Made by a program: the position numbers and the translations under genes
Notes under the pieces: generated by a model
What the model saw: only the letters and a program-made list of their open reading frames with translations
Told to the model about the DNA's origin: nothing
The model's database searches: none
Shown here: piece after piece, positions 29,980-39,411 of the stretch
Position numbering within the stretch: position 1 is the first letter of the stretch
Layout of the letters: each line of letters starts with the position of its first letter
Source: a virus
DNA: 64,000 nt
Reading direction: 5' to 3' (one strand)
Virus record (IMG/VR): IMGVR_UViG_3300027777_000002
Coordinates: 1 to 64,000 of that record

Positions 29980-32900
29980 GTGGCTACTAGATACTGGGTA
30001 CTCGGCTCAGGAACTTGGGATCTTACAACTACAACTAACTGGTCTGCCACATCAGGCGGTACTGGTGGTGCATCTGCGCCTACCTCAGCTGATGACGTTA
30101 TTTTTGATGCTGGTTCTAACGTAGGAACAGGAGCATTTACCGTAACTATTGGAGCGGCAGGTGCGGTATGTAGAGACATAAGTTTTGGCGGTGCTGGTGG
30201 CGCACTTGACGGTGTAATGACATTAGCTGGTAGTGGCGCATGGTCTGTCTATGGAAGTATGACCTTAGTATCCGCAAATTTAACTTTTTCATACGGCGGT
30301 ATTACAACTTTTGCGGCAACCACCACAGGTAAAACCATTACCACAGCAGCAAAATCATTTACTCTTGGCAACGGTATTATATTTAACGGTGTAGGCGGTG
30401 GTTGGACATTACAAGACGCTTGTACATTTTATAAAATAACTTTAACGGCTGGCGCATTAGATACAAATAACCAGACAGTTAGTTTATCAGCAGGTGTTAA
30501 TGGCTTTATTACATCAGGATCAACAACAAGGTCATTAACATTAGGAACTTCTACTGTTTCTTTGAGTGGAATTATTGACGCTTGGAGCGTATCATCAACA
30601 ACTGGTTTTACACTTAGCGCTGCGTCATCTACTCTTAATTTTACTGGTGGCTCCAACGATATAGTTGGTGGAGGTTTGACATACGGAACAATTACAGTAA
30701 ACGCAAGCAGCGGCACTATTGCTGGCGCAAACACCATTACCACATTAAATTTAAACGCTACAACAGGTACAAGTCTTACCATTAGTGCAGCACAAAATAT
30801 AACTACGCTTAACTCTACAACTCTTACAAGCGGCATAAATGTTATTACTTGTAGTGCAAATCAAACTATTGGCACTATTAATACTAATTCAAATGTATCT
30901 TTAAGAACTTTTTTTGTAAGTAACACATTAGGAACAGCAAGAACATTTACTATTACTACTAGACCCGTTTCTAATATAGATTTTAGAGATATAACAATTG
31001 CTGGTACTGTTCTAACGGGTACAAGTTTTGGTGATTGCGGTGGAAATAGTAACATTACGTTTGATGCAGCAAAAACGGTTTATTGGAATCTTGCAGGAAC
31101 ACAAAACTGGTCAGCAACAGGATGGGCAACTTCAAGTGGTGGTTCTCCAGCAGCAGCTAATTTTCCGTTAGCTCAAGATACTGTAACATTTGATAACACG
31201 GGATCTGTTACTGGAACAATTACAGTAAACGCAAGCTATAACATCGGCACCGTTAATATTACCAAAACTGGTTCTATGACGTTGTCCTTAGCTTCAAACA
31301 GGCCGCAGGTTTATGGAAGTTTTACCCTTGGGGCTTTAACAACGCTTACTGGCGGTAATGGACTTTTCTTATCTGGTAGAAGTACTACACAAACAATTAC
31401 TACCAACACAAGAACTTTTGGAAGCGCTAGCATTACTGTACAAGCATTAAGTAGCACCATAACTTTTGCAGACACTTTTACCACCACTGGCGCATTAACC
31501 CATAACAACGGAACATTAAATTTAAACAATTTAACAATTACCGCAGCTGGTTTTACGTCTGCATCAAGTTCTACTAGGGCTATTACTTTTGGCACTACTG
31601 GAGCTATCACAGTTAATGGATCTGGTAGTTTTTTTATTACAGTTGTTGCAACAGGACTTACTACTACAGGCACCCCAACACTTAACATATCAAATAACTC
31701 AGGAACAGCCAGTTCATTTTATTTTACAGGTTTTACAGAGTCAACCGCATTTAATGTAAATGTTACAACAGGAACATACACCCTTACTGAAGGTAGCAGC
31801 AGTGTTTACAAAAATTTAAATTTTACTGGGTTTGCAGGTACTTTTACAGGTTATTCTTTTGGCGGTAACACCATATACGGAAATTTAACAACGTCCACAG
31901 GCATGAGTTATTCTGCTAGCACTTTTGCCATGACATTTGCTGCAACTAGCGGAACACAGACTATAACGTCCAATGCCAAAACAATGGACTTTCCCATTAC
32001 ATTTAATGGATCTGGTGGCACTTTTCAGTTAGTAGATGCACTAACAAGCGGTTCAGGTAGAACCATGACTTTAACTAGCGGTACGCTAGACCTTAACGAT
32101 AAAACTCTTACAACGGGATTGTTTAGTTCTAGTAACTCAAACACTAGGTCTATTCTTTTTGGAACAACTGGAAATATTACTTGCTCTGGTACTGGTACTG
32201 TTTGGACAACTTCTACAATTACAAACTTTAGTTACACAGGCACATCTACAGTCAATTTAACTGATTCTAGTTCAACCCTTAGAAGCATAATTCAAGGTGC
32301 TGGAACTGCCGCACAAGCGGTTAGTTTTTATATAAAAGCTGGAACAGGACAAGTAAGTCTTACCACTACGAGCGGCGCATTTAAAGATATAGACTTTACT
32401 GGTTCAACTGCCATTCTTGGTGTTGGTAGCAGTATTAACTGTTTTGGAAACATTGTTTTAACAAACAACACAACAGCTAGTGGTTTTGGTCTAACCTTTG
32501 CTGGAACTAGCGGTACTCAAACCATGACTTCCAATGGTAAAACTTTTGATTGTGCTTTGACAATGAATGGTGTAGGCGGCACATTACAGCTTGTAGATGC
32601 CCTAACAATGGGTTCTACAAGAACATTAACCCTTACAAACGGCACATTTAACAGTAATGCTAAAAGCGTAACTGTAGGGGCATTTAACGCTAATAACAGC
32701 AATACAAAAACTTTTACTATAACTAACAGCACATTTACTGTATTAAGTGGCACTTCTACAAGTGGATTTTTATTAAATGGAGTAGGAACTACTTATAATG
32801 TTACTGGTTCTAATGTAGTATTTACTACTTCAACTGCGGCACAATATTGGGGTGGTGGTGGTTCAACTTTTCCTGCGGTAACAATGAGTGGTACAGGGCA

Positions 32901-34365
32901 ATTAATTATTGGTGCAAATGGGTCTACTTTAACTATTACAACTCTTTCAAATACTGTTCAACCTTGCACAGTTTCAATATTTAGCACAAATACACAGCTT
33001 AATGTCACCAACTTTAACCTATCAGGAACAGCAGGAAACTTAGTTACTTTTAACAGTTCTGTAGCAGGAACAGCAAGAACAATCAGTAAAGCAAGCGGAA
33101 CAGTAAGTTGTGATTATTTAAGCATTAGGGATAGCACTGCTACAGGTGGCGCTTCATGGTATGCAGGTACAAATTCAACTAACGTTAGCAATAACACGGG
33201 TTGGATATTTGCATCACCAGTAATCACCGTTGCCGTAACAGAAAATTTTTCAATTGCAGATAGTCCAAATGTAGTTGCAAGTTTTGTAGTCTCAATATCA
33301 GAAAGGTCAACTTTAGAAGATACACCCAGTGTAGTTGCCTCTTTTTTAAGCAATATAACAGAAAATTTTACAATAGAAGATAAACCCGTTTATGTAGCTG
33401 TTGCGGATATTACTGAAGGTACAATTTTAGCTGATACTTTAACGGGTTTAGCTACTTTTGCCACAGCTATTACCGAAGACGCTACTTTGGCAGATTCTTC
33501 TATTGTATTACGCACTGCTTTTGGAGACATATCAGAATTATTAATCCTAGCAGATACCCCAAACACAACCGCAGCTTTTTTAAGCAACGTTACAGAACCA
33601 TTAACCCTAGCAGATACCCCTGTTGGTAACGCCGTATTTGCCGGAATTATTACCGAAAACACCACTTTAGCGGATACGCAGTCTGTAAATGCAGTTTTTG
33701 CTTCCGCCATCACCGAGGCGGCTACTTTAGCGGATGCTCAGTCCGTTGTTTTAGCCATAGTATCTGACATATCCGAAGCCATAACCCTAGCCGATTCCCA
33801 GACCGTAATAGCCAACTTTGCTAGTGTGGTATTTGAGAATGTTGGGGTTGCAGAGTCCGAGTCGGTAGTAGCCAGCTTTACGGCAGTTATTTCAGAAGGA
33901 GCTGTTTTAGAAGATGTTGAGTCTGTTTTAGCTTCTTTCGTATCTAGTCTTTCCGAGGCTTTAACGGCAGCAGATAGTAGTATAGCCGTACGCATTCAAA
34001 ACTCCAGCATAACCGAAGACTTTCAACCGGCAGATACCCAAACCGCCCTAAGAATCCATAATGCCTTAATTTCAGAAAACCTAGTACCGGCAGACGCAAT
34101 TACCGTTATAGCATCTTTTAGTAGCCAGATAACTGAAAATTTGGTATTATTAGACAGCCCAATACTACGTGGCTGGTTTAAAATTAATGATGACCAGACC
34201 GTTTCTTGGGGTGCGGTAAATAATACAAATTCAGCAGCTTGGGCGGCTGTTAACGATGGGCAAACGGTGTCTTGGAATAACGTAAACAATGCAAATTCAA
34301 CCACTTGGACAAACATTGGGGACGATCAAAACCCTGTTTGGACTAGCGTAGACAACACGCAATAA
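29980..34365 (+). CDS. giant repeat tail-fibre/adhesin, 1461 aa
   Basis: The GTG start follows the previous stop by three bases. Residues 1-70 (WVLGSGTWDLTTTTNWSATSGG...DDVIFDAGS) form a domain that is repeated near residue 368 (YWNLAGTQNWSAT). Residues ~70-1080 are Thr/Ser/Gly/Asn-rich repeats like autotransporter beta-helices. Residues 1086-1403 are sixteen 20-residue units, and 1404-1461 are five 11-residue units. No signal peptide is seen, so it is a virion fibre rather than a secreted protein. It is the main candidate for host binding. Confidence 0.75.
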   Translation: MATRYWVLGSGTWDLTTTTNWSATSGGTGGASAPTSADDVIFDAGSNVGTGAFTVTIGAAGAVCRDISFGGAGGALDGVMTLAGSGAWSVYGSMTLVSANLTFSYGGITTFAATTTGKTITTAAKSFTLGNGIIFNGVGGGWTLQDACTFYKITLTAGALDTNNQTVSLSAGVNGFITSGSTTRSLTLGTSTVSLSGIIDAWSVSSTTGFTLSAASSTLNFTGGSNDIVGGGLTYGTITVNASSGTIAGANTITTLNLNATTGTSLTISAAQNITTLNSTTLTSGINVITCSANQTIGTINTNSNVSLRTFFVSNTLGTARTFTITTRPVSNIDFRDITIAGTVLTGTSFGDCGGNSNITFDAAKTVYWNLAGTQNWSATGWATSSGGSPAAANFPLAQDTVTFDNTGSVTGTITVNASYNIGTVNITKTGSMTLSLASNRPQVYGSFTLGALTTLTGGNGLFLSGRSTTQTITTNTRTFGSASITVQALSSTITFADTFTTTGALTHNNGTLNLNNLTITAAGFTSASSSTRAITFGTTGAITVNGSGSFFITVVATGLTTTGTPTLNISNNSGTASSFYFTGFTESTAFNVNVTTGTYTLTEGSSSVYKNLNFTGFAGTFTGYSFGGNTIYGNLTTSTGMSYSASTFAMTFAATSGTQTITSNAKTMDFPITFNGSGGTFQLVDALTSGSGRTMTLTSGTLDLNDKTLTTGLFSSSNSNTRSILFGTTGNITCSGTGTVWTTSTITNFSYTGTSTVNLTDSSSTLRSIIQGAGTAAQAVSFYIKAGTGQVSLTTTSGAFKDIDFTGSTAILGVGSSINCFGNIVLTNNTTASGFGLTFAGTSGTQTMTSNGKTFDCALTMNGVGGTLQLVDALTMGSTRTLTLTNGTFNSNAKSVTVGAFNANNSNTKTFTITNSTFTVLSGTSTSGFLLNGVGTTYNVTGSNVVFTTSTAAQYWGGGGSTFPAVTMSGTGQLIIGANGSTLTITTLSNTVQPCTVSIFSTNTQLNVTNFNLSGTAGNLVTFNSSVAGTARTISKASGTVSCDYLSIRDSTATGGASWYAGTNSTNVSNNTGWIFASPVITVAVTENFSIADSPNVVASFVVSISERSTLEDTPSVVASFLSNITENFTIEDKPVYVAVADITEGTILADTLTGLATFATAITEDATLADSSIVLRTAFGDISELLILADTPNTTAAFLSNVTEPLTLADTPVGNAVFAGIITENTTLADTQSVNAVFASAITEAATLADAQSVVLAIVSDISEAITLADSQTVIANFASVVFENVGVAESESVVASFTAVISEGAVLEDVESVLASFVSSLSEALTAADSSIAVRIQNSSITEDFQPADTQTALRIHNALISENLVPADAITVIASFSSQITENLVLLDSPILRGWFKINDDQTVSWGAVNNTNSAAWAAVNDGQTVSWNNVNNANSTTWTNIGDDQNPVWTSVDNTQ
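33235..34188 (+). repeat. sixteen 60-bp (20-residue) repeats in the giant fibre
   Basis: Each unit follows [IV][ST]E-x4-[LIP]xD-[ST]-x2-V-x-A-x-F-x-S-x. Examples are ITENTTLADTQSVNAVFASA and ISEAITLADSQTVIANFASV. Fifteen units are exactly 20 residues and the third is 18. Protein identity is clear while the DNA has drifted, so the array is old rather than a recent slippage. Confidence 0.85.
34189..34362 (+). repeat. five 11-residue Trp repeats at the fibre C-terminus
   Basis: DDQTVSWGAVN, NTNSAAWAAVN, DGQTVSWNNVN, NANSTTWTNIG and DDQNPVWTSVD follow one another without gaps, with Trp at position 7 of each, ending NTQ. They alternate two sub-types, so the true period may be 22. Confidence 0.85.
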
Positions 34366-34377
34366 TAAGGATACACA

Positions 34378-35631
34378 ATGGCTAGTACCTACTCACCGTC
34401 TTTAAAAATAGAGCTTATTGGTAATGGCGACCAATCTGGTACATGGGGAACTACGACTAATAACAACCTTGGAACCCTTGTAGAACAAGCAATTACCGGC
34501 GTTCAAAGCATTGTAATGAGTAATGCAAATTACACCCTAACTAACTATAACGGGGTGTCTGATGAAGCACGAAATGCGGTTTTGGTAGTAACTGGGACTA
34601 ACTCAGCTATACGGCAAATTATCTGCCCCTTGGCAAACAAAGTATATGTTGTCACTAATAACACTACTGGCGGCTACGCTATTACTATTGGCGGGACTAC
34701 AGGAACTACTGTGACTATTCCTAACGGGGTTACTGCTCAAGTTTATTGCGACGGCACAAATACATATTCTGCTCAAACCGGTTCGGCTGGTAACTTTACT
34801 GTAAACGGCACTTTAACAGCTACTGGGTTAACTGATACAGGCAATATGAGTGTTGGTGGTAATTTGGCGGTTACTGGCTCGTTTCAATCTTCTACTGGGT
34901 TAGGCTCGTATGCTGCAGGCTCGTTTACTGGCAGCATAGCTACAACAACGCTAACTATTACTGCGGTTGCTAGCGGGCAATTATTTGTTGGGCAAACTAT
35001 TTCAGGTACGGGTGTTACTTCCGGCACTACCATAACTGCGTTTGGTACAGGTACAGGTGGGGTAGGAACGTACACCGTTAGCGTTTCTCAAGCAGTTGCT
35101 AGCACAACCATTACGGGCGCTGCAGCAACAACAGCTTTGACGCCTACTTCTGGTGATAACTCGGTAAAAATAGCAACAACGGCTTTTGTTACTGCGGCTT
35201 CTAGTGCATTTGCTGCTGGAACCGTACTTTTATTCTATCAAGCAGCTGCTCCTACTGGGTGGACACAAGTAACCACTCAAAACAATAAAGCATTAAGAGT
35301 TGTATCAGGTACTGGGGGCGGTACTGGCGGTACTGTTGCTTTTACTACAGCTTTTGCTAGTCAGGCAGTAGCTGGTACTGTGGGTACTTCAGGTGCCACT
35401 ACACTTTCAACTGCGGAAATGCCAGCCCATACACACTCATATGCTTTGGCAAGTGGTAGTTTTACTGCTCCTATTGGTTTTGATACCTATTTTTATCTTA
35501 GCACGGTTTCAGCCACAACGGGCTCACAAGGTGGTGGTGGTTCACATACCCATACAGGTGGTACATTTACAGGTACGGCAATTAACCTAGCCGTTCAATA
35601 TATTGATATTATTCTTGCGAGTAAAGACTAA
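34378..35631 (+). CDS. tail fibre with collar-like tip, 417 aa
   Basis: N-terminal domain [34 protein letters not shown] is a frequent phage fibre base. A shared beta module lies at ~180-250. The C-terminus (AAPTGWTQ..., [31 protein letters not shown]) is the His-rich collar/needle type tip found on receptor-binding fibres. Likely an adsorption protein. Confidence 0.8.
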   Translation: MASTYSPSLKIELIGNGDQSGTWGTTTNNNLGTLVEQAITGVQSIVMSNANYTLTNYNGVSDEARNAVLVVTGTNSAIRQIICPLANKVYVVTNNTTGGYAITIGGTTGTTVTIPNGVTAQVYCDGTNTYSAQTGSAGNFTVNGTLTATGLTDTGNMSVGGNLAVTGSFQSSTGLGSYAAGSFTGSIATTTLTITAVASGQLFVGQTISGTGVTSGTTITAFGTGTGGVGTYTVSVSQAVASTTITGAAATTALTPTSGDNSVKIATTAFVTAASSAFAAGTVLLFYQAAAPTGWTQVTTQNNKALRVVSGTGGGTGGTVAFTTAFASQAVAGTVGTSGATTLSTAEMPAHTHSYALASGSFTAPIGFDTYFYLSTVSATTGSQGGGGSHTHTGGTFTGTAINLAVQYIDIILASKD

Positions 35632-35939
35632 TGCAGATTGAATCAAAAGCAAACTGTCCTTTAGACGGATTTAAGCCTTGTAGACAATTAGAATGTGCTT
35701 GGTTTATGAAAGTTGTTGGTACTAACCCTAATACTGGAAAAGAAGTTGATGAATGGGGTTGTTCAATGGCATGGTTGCCAATGTTAATGATTGAGAATAG
35801 TCAACAACAAAGAAGTACAAGTGCGGCAGTTGAATCTTTCCGTAATGAAATGGTTAAAAATAATGAAGTTGGACAACGTGTTTTACTAGCCGCCGCCGGT
35901 GTTCCACAACAAACACAGAAAATGATTTTGGAGAATTAA
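35631..35939 (+). CDS. Cys-containing conserved phage protein, 102 aa
   Basis: The N-terminal half has CPLDGFKPCRQLECAWFMKV and WGCSMAWLPML, with spaced cysteines that could bind metal. The C-terminal half is helical (QRSTSAAVESFRNEMVKNNE). It starts at the TAATG overlap with the fibre stop. I know it as a recurrent unnamed protein next to phage fibres. Confidence 0.65.
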   Translation: MQIESKANCPLDGFKPCRQLECAWFMKVVGTNPNTGKEVDEWGCSMAWLPMLMIENSQQQRSTSAAVESFRNEMVKNNEVGQRVLLAAAGVPQQTQKMILEN

Positions 35940-36182
35940 ATGAAACTTACTATTATTCCTAGTGATGGGGCTGTATACAAAGATGGCGTATCTTATTCTG
36001 GTTTAAACCTATCTAGCGTCCCAACTAACGTACACGCATTACAATGGTACGGCACTGAAGGAGAAGTTGAATTTAACGGTAGACCAAAACCTCAAAACGA
36101 ACTAATTACTTCTCTTCCAACATGGGCAATTACTGCTATGACTAAATGGGACGAAGCTAAAGTTGCAGAAGGTAAAAATTAA
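35940..36182 (+). CDS. fibre-region hypothetical protein, 80 aa
   Basis: The protein (MKLTIIPSDGAVYKDGVSY...) has the short motif HALQWYGTEGEVEF...PQNELITSLP, typical of small proteins adjacent to phage tail fibres, perhaps fibre assembly helpers. It is followed by the fibre-tip array. Confidence 0.65.
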   Translation: MKLTIIPSDGAVYKDGVSYSGLNLSSVPTNVHALQWYGTEGEVEFNGRPKPQNELITSLPTWAITAMTKWDEAKVAEGKN

Positions 36183-36191
36183 GGATAAATC

Positions 36192-36410
36192 ATGGGTCAA
36201 TTTACAATTACTGGTGATACAAGCGGTACTTTAACTTTAGCTGCAGCGGCTGTTGCGGGTACGCCGACTATTACTTTTCCGACAGTTTCTGGCAATGCTT
36301 TAGCTTCTACAGCGGTGTCAGCATCTACTACAAACACGGTAACAAACAAAATTGCTGTCAACATTGGTGGCACGGTTTACTATTTGCTAGCTTCTACATC
36401 GGGAACCTAA
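36192..36410 (+). CDS. short fibre-tip protein, type A, 72 aa
   Basis: The N-terminus FTITGDTSGTLTLAAAAVAGTPTITFPT is a paralogue of the N-terminus of the gene at 36,981. The tail NKIAVNIGGTVYYLLASTSGT is short. It may be a truncated or minimal fibre tip. It is the first of five tandem related genes. Confidence 0.65.
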   Translation: MGQFTITGDTSGTLTLAAAAVAGTPTITFPTVSGNALASTAVSASTTNTVTNKIAVNIGGTVYYLLASTSGT

Positions 36411-36411
36411 T

Positions 36412-36984
36412 ATGGCTACAATTTTAAATGCTGGAACAACAGCGGCAACATCGTTAAATATAACGACAGATACTACTGGAGCAATGAAACTTCAGACTAG
36501 TGGTGTAGATGCTGTTTCAATTAGTTCTTCTCAGGTAGTTTCTTTAACCAATGCACTGGCGGTTACTTCTGGCGGTACAGGCGTAACTACTTCAACAGGT
36601 TCTGGCGCAAACGTTTTAGGTACTAGTCCAACAATAGCAACACCAACCATATCTGCGCCTACTATTTCTGGTGACGTAACCATGAGCGGTACGGGGTATT
36701 TACTTATTCCTTCTGGAACAACCGCACAAAGACCTGTTAGCCCTGCCGCTGGCGAAATTAGATATAACACAACAACGGTTGCGTTTGAAGGTTACTCAAA
36801 TGGTGCATGGAGTAGTATAGGTGGCGGTGCAAGTGCTGGCGGGTCAATTTATGAAAACCTTAATAGCATAACTGCAAACTGGACAATTGTTGCTGGTAAA
36901 AACGGTATGTCAGTTGGTCCAATGACCATTGCCTCTGGTGTTTCAGTAACGGTAGCAACAGGACAAAGGTGGGTAATTCTATGA
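36412..36984 (+). CDS. short fibre-tip protein, type B, 190 aa
   Basis: The N-terminus MATILNAGTTAATSLNITTDTTGAM is a paralogue of the gene at 37,624. A middle TSGGTGVTTSTGSGANVLGTSPTIATPTIS and PVSPAAGEIRYNTTTVAFEGYSNGAW are common phage-fibre blocks. The C-terminal ~55 residues (ITANWTIVAGKNGMSVGP) form a separate tip domain. Confidence 0.7.
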   Translation: MATILNAGTTAATSLNITTDTTGAMKLQTSGVDAVSISSSQVVSLTNALAVTSGGTGVTTSTGSGANVLGTSPTIATPTISAPTISGDVTMSGTGYLLIPSGTTAQRPVSPAAGEIRYNTTTVAFEGYSNGAWSSIGGGASAGGSIYENLNSITANWTIVAGKNGMSVGPMTIASGVSVTVATGQRWVIL

Positions 36985-37394
36985 GTTCAGTAGTCATTTC
37001 AGGCGATACATCAGGGGCTATTACACTAGCCGCACCTAGCGTAGCTGGTACTAATACACTTACTTTACCTGCAAGTACAGGAACAGTAGCCTTAACATCA
37101 CAAGTTTTAGGCGTTGGTCAAACTTGGACAGATGTTACTTCAAGCCGAGCATTAGGCACTACTTATACAAATTCTACTGGCAGGCCAATAACAATTGCTA
37201 TTGCTCAAAATTCTACAAGTTCAGGTGGTTTTGGTGGGGCTATTGTTATTAATGGTGCAAGTTTGCCACAAAATTATTCTTATGCTTCTACTGCAGGATA
37301 TCTTAATTGGTTAACATATATTGTTCCAGCTGGGGCAACATATAGTTGTTCTTCAAACGCTACATCTTTGAACTCTTGGTATGAATTGAGATAA
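36981..37394 (+). CDS. short fibre-tip protein, type A, 137 aa
   Basis: The ATG at 36981 overlaps the previous TGA. The N-terminus MSSVVISGDTSGAITLAAPSVAG matches type A. The C-terminal ~90 residues (TWTDVTSSRALGTTYTNSTG...PAGATYSCSSNATSLNSWYELR) are a tip domain unlike that of the other array members. Such tips typically decide receptor specificity. Confidence 0.75.
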   Translation: MSSVVISGDTSGAITLAAPSVAGTNTLTLPASTGTVALTSQVLGVGQTWTDVTSSRALGTTYTNSTGRPITIAIAQNSTSSGGFGGAIVINGASLPQNYSYASTAGYLNWLTYIVPAGATYSCSSNATSLNSWYELR

Positions 37395-37396
37395 TT

Positions 37397-37624
37397 ATGA
37401 AATTATATAAAGATAATAACAAAAATGTTTTTGCTTATGAATTAGATGGTTCACAAGATTATTTAATTGGCGATAAAACATCAATTACACAAGAAGAAGC
37501 TGATGCACTAATTGCTGAAAAACAAGCATCTATTCCTGCACCAACACCATTAACTCCAGCGGAAAAACTTGCATCAGTAGGTTTAACTGTTGATGAATTA
37601 AAAGCACTATTAGGAGTAGCATAA
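37397..37624 (+). CDS. fibre-associated protein, 75 aa
   Basis: MKLYKDNNKNVFAYELDGSQDY... followed by a helical Ala/Pro-rich C-terminus (TPAEKLASVGLTVDELKALLG) resembles small fibre-assembly or fibre-linked proteins. It is between two fibre-tip genes, with a one-base TAATG overlap to the next. Confidence 0.65.
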   Translation: MKLYKDNNKNVFAYELDGSQDYLIGDKTSITQEEADALIAEKQASIPAPTPLTPAEKLASVGLTVDELKALLGVA

Positions 37625-38265
37625 TGGCCTCAATAATTTCCGCTGGAACAACTTCCGGCACAGCTTTAAACTTAAGTGGCGACACTTCTGGCAACCTTGC
37701 TTTTACAACTTCTGCAGGGACTTATACTCAAACAATGCCTAATGTAACTGGTAATGTGGTGTTAGATTCTGCTACACAAACGCTGACTAATAAAACCATT
37801 CAAGGCGGTGCTATTACTAGCATGACCGCACAAACCACTAATGGTGCGTCAACTTATACATTTACCGGCATTCCATCTTGGACTAAGCGTATTACTTTAA
37901 TGTTTGTTAATGTGACAGCAGGAACATCTGCAAACTGGGCTGTACAAGTAGGTTCAGGAAGTTTACAAACATCAGGTTATGTTGCTACATATGGCTATGT
38001 AGCCGCAGGTAATATTGCTAGTGCAGATTCCCTTACTTCAGGTTTTCCAATGGGGTGCCCAAGTTCAGTTGTCGGCAATGGGGCTATTGTTTTAAGTTAT
38101 GTAGGTTCTAATACTTGGGTTTGTCATGGAACAGTAGGAATGAAATCAAATGTAGCAATCACAGTTTCTGGTAGCGTTGTGGTAACTGGAACTTTAGACA
38201 GAATTGCCTTGTATAACTCTGGCACTACTTATACTGGTGGCTCAATTAACGTCTTGTATGAATAA
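37624..38265 (+). CDS. short fibre-tip protein, type B, 213 aa
   Basis: The N-terminus MASIISAGTTSGTALNLSGDTSGNL is type B. A QTLTNKTIQGGAITSMT linker leads to a ~140-residue tip domain (YTFTGIPSWTKRITLMFVNV...). The C-terminal domain looks like those of exchangeable phage fibre ends and ends GGSINVLYE. Confidence 0.75.
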   Translation: MASIISAGTTSGTALNLSGDTSGNLAFTTSAGTYTQTMPNVTGNVVLDSATQTLTNKTIQGGAITSMTAQTTNGASTYTFTGIPSWTKRITLMFVNVTAGTSANWAVQVGSGSLQTSGYVATYGYVAAGNIASADSLTSGFPMGCPSSVVGNGAIVLSYVGSNTWVCHGTVGMKSNVAITVSGSVVVTGTLDRIALYNSGTTYTGGSINVLYE

Positions 38266-38274
38266 GGAATAATT

Positions 38275-38757
38275 ATGACTACAATCATTAACGGCTCAAG
38301 CCCATCAATTACGTTTAGTGATTCAACTACGCAAGCTACTACTGGATTAGTTGCTGGCGGTACTATTGCTACTGGAACAGTTACTACTTTAACAACAACA
38401 ACTATTTCAGACGGTACTAATAGCACTTCTTCTACTAACTGTATTAAAGGTGCTGCAAAGGTTTGGTGTAATTTTAATGGCACTTTATCTACTCCAATAA
38501 CTCCTAGAAGTTCTTACAATGTTACAGATGTAACAAAACACGGTACTGGTGATTACACCATTAATTTTACTAATGCTTTTGCAAATACAAACTACGCAAC
38601 ATTTATATCTCTTGGACCAACACAAGGAACTGTAGCTGATTGCGCAGTAATCACAAGCTATACAACCACTGGGGTTCGTATTAGTACATACTATCTTTCT
38701 GGCACTACTAAAGTAGCAGCAGACTACTCAACTATTTGTGTATCAATACTAAGTTAG
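38275..38757 (+). CDS. short fibre-tip protein, type C, 160 aa
   Basis: The N-terminus MTTIINGSSPSITFSDSTTQATTG differs from types A and B but serves the same place. The tip (CIKGAAKVWCNFNGTLSTPITPRSSYNVTDVTKHGTGDYTI) is a well-known phage fibre-end pattern (KAW..FNG....I..SFNVSS....GTGDYT). Confidence 0.78.
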   Translation: MTTIINGSSPSITFSDSTTQATTGLVAGGTIATGTVTTLTTTTISDGTNSTSSTNCIKGAAKVWCNFNGTLSTPITPRSSYNVTDVTKHGTGDYTINFTNAFANTNYATFISLGPTQGTVADCAVITSYTTTGVRISTYYLSGTTKVAADYSTICVSILS

Positions 38758-38767
38758 GAATTAAATA

Positions 38768-38947
38768 ATGTTTATTATTCACTGGATGTTTGATAAATTA
38801 GGTTATATGCCAAAAATTGATATGCAAGTCGGTAAAGTTAATATCAAGGCAGCGTGGCCTTTTCCGGAAGAAGTAGAAAAACCGGCTGTGAAAAAACCAG
38901 CTGCTAAGAAAACCACGGCACGTAAAACCACAAAGAAGGTGAAATAA
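38768..38947 (+). CDS. basic-tailed small protein, 59 aa
   Basis: MFIIHWMFDKLGYMPKIDMQVGKV... ends in an AK/TK-rich tail (KKPAAKKTTARKTTKK), like histone-H1-type basic tails. The start follows the fibre-tip stop by 10 bp with TAGGAA upstream. It may bind nucleic acid or anchor at a membrane surface. Function unknown. Confidence 0.6.
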   Translation: MFIIHWMFDKLGYMPKIDMQVGKVNIKAAWPFPEEVEKPAVKKPAAKKTTARKTTKKVK

Positions 38948-38956
38948 AAGTGTGCC

Positions 38957-39409
38957 ATGTCAGACCCGTTTGGTTTGTCCGAAGGAGTAAAGACTCTTAG
39001 CGGAAGCCTAGATGCAAGTCGGGAGGCTAGTAAAGGGCTGTCCAAAAGCATTGAAGGAATACAAAAAGACGGATTAGATGTAGCACAAAGACAAGCCCAA
39101 GAGCGATTACGGGCAAGACGAGAAGCAGAAATAAAAAAGGAAATGGCGCTGATTAAAGCGCTTGAAGCATGGAAACATAAAAAACAAATAAGTGATGAAG
39201 AAGCAAGATTGAAGATTGAGTTTGTAAAAAAGTACGGCGCTAAAGAATGGGACGCAGTATTAAAGATTAAGCTAGATATTGAAAACCTTCAACGTAAAGA
39301 CAACGAAGAATATCAGCATGATATAAAAGAAGTAAGACGGGTTCAGATGTATTGTTTTGCAGTTGCAGCATTAATTGCTTGGTATTTTACTTGGGGAATA
39401 AAGGGGTAG
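38957..39409 (+). CDS. coiled-coil protein with C-terminal membrane helix, 150 aa
   Basis: Residues ~15-125 are a long charged coiled coil (QERLRARREAEIKKEMALIKALEAWKHKKQ), and residues ~132-147 form a membrane helix (MYCFAVAALIAWYFTWG). Because it directly precedes the holin and endolysin it could be a spanin-like lysis protein, though spanins usually carry the helix at the N-terminus. The reverse topology is unusual. Confidence 0.6.
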   Translation: MSDPFGLSEGVKTLSGSLDASREASKGLSKSIEGIQKDGLDVAQRQAQERLRARREAEIKKEMALIKALEAWKHKKQISDEEARLKIEFVKKYGAKEWDAVLKIKLDIENLQRKDNEEYQHDIKEVRRVQMYCFAVAALIAWYFTWGIKG

Positions 39410-39411
39410 TT

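Noticed and set aside
30429-34316. Several long leftward frames within the giant fibre gene
   Set aside because: Val/Pro/Ala-rich antisense of Thr/Asn/Gly repeat codons; no ribosome sites.
36192-36410. 72-aa fibre-tip gene as a frameshifted part of its neighbour
   Set aside because: It has its own start with ribosome site and a stop; joining it to the next gene would place two different N-terminal types in tandem. A relic of a longer gene remains possible.
29018-38757. Diversity-generating retroelement for the fibre genes
   Set aside because: No reverse transcriptase gene and no template/variable repeat pair were found in the window.
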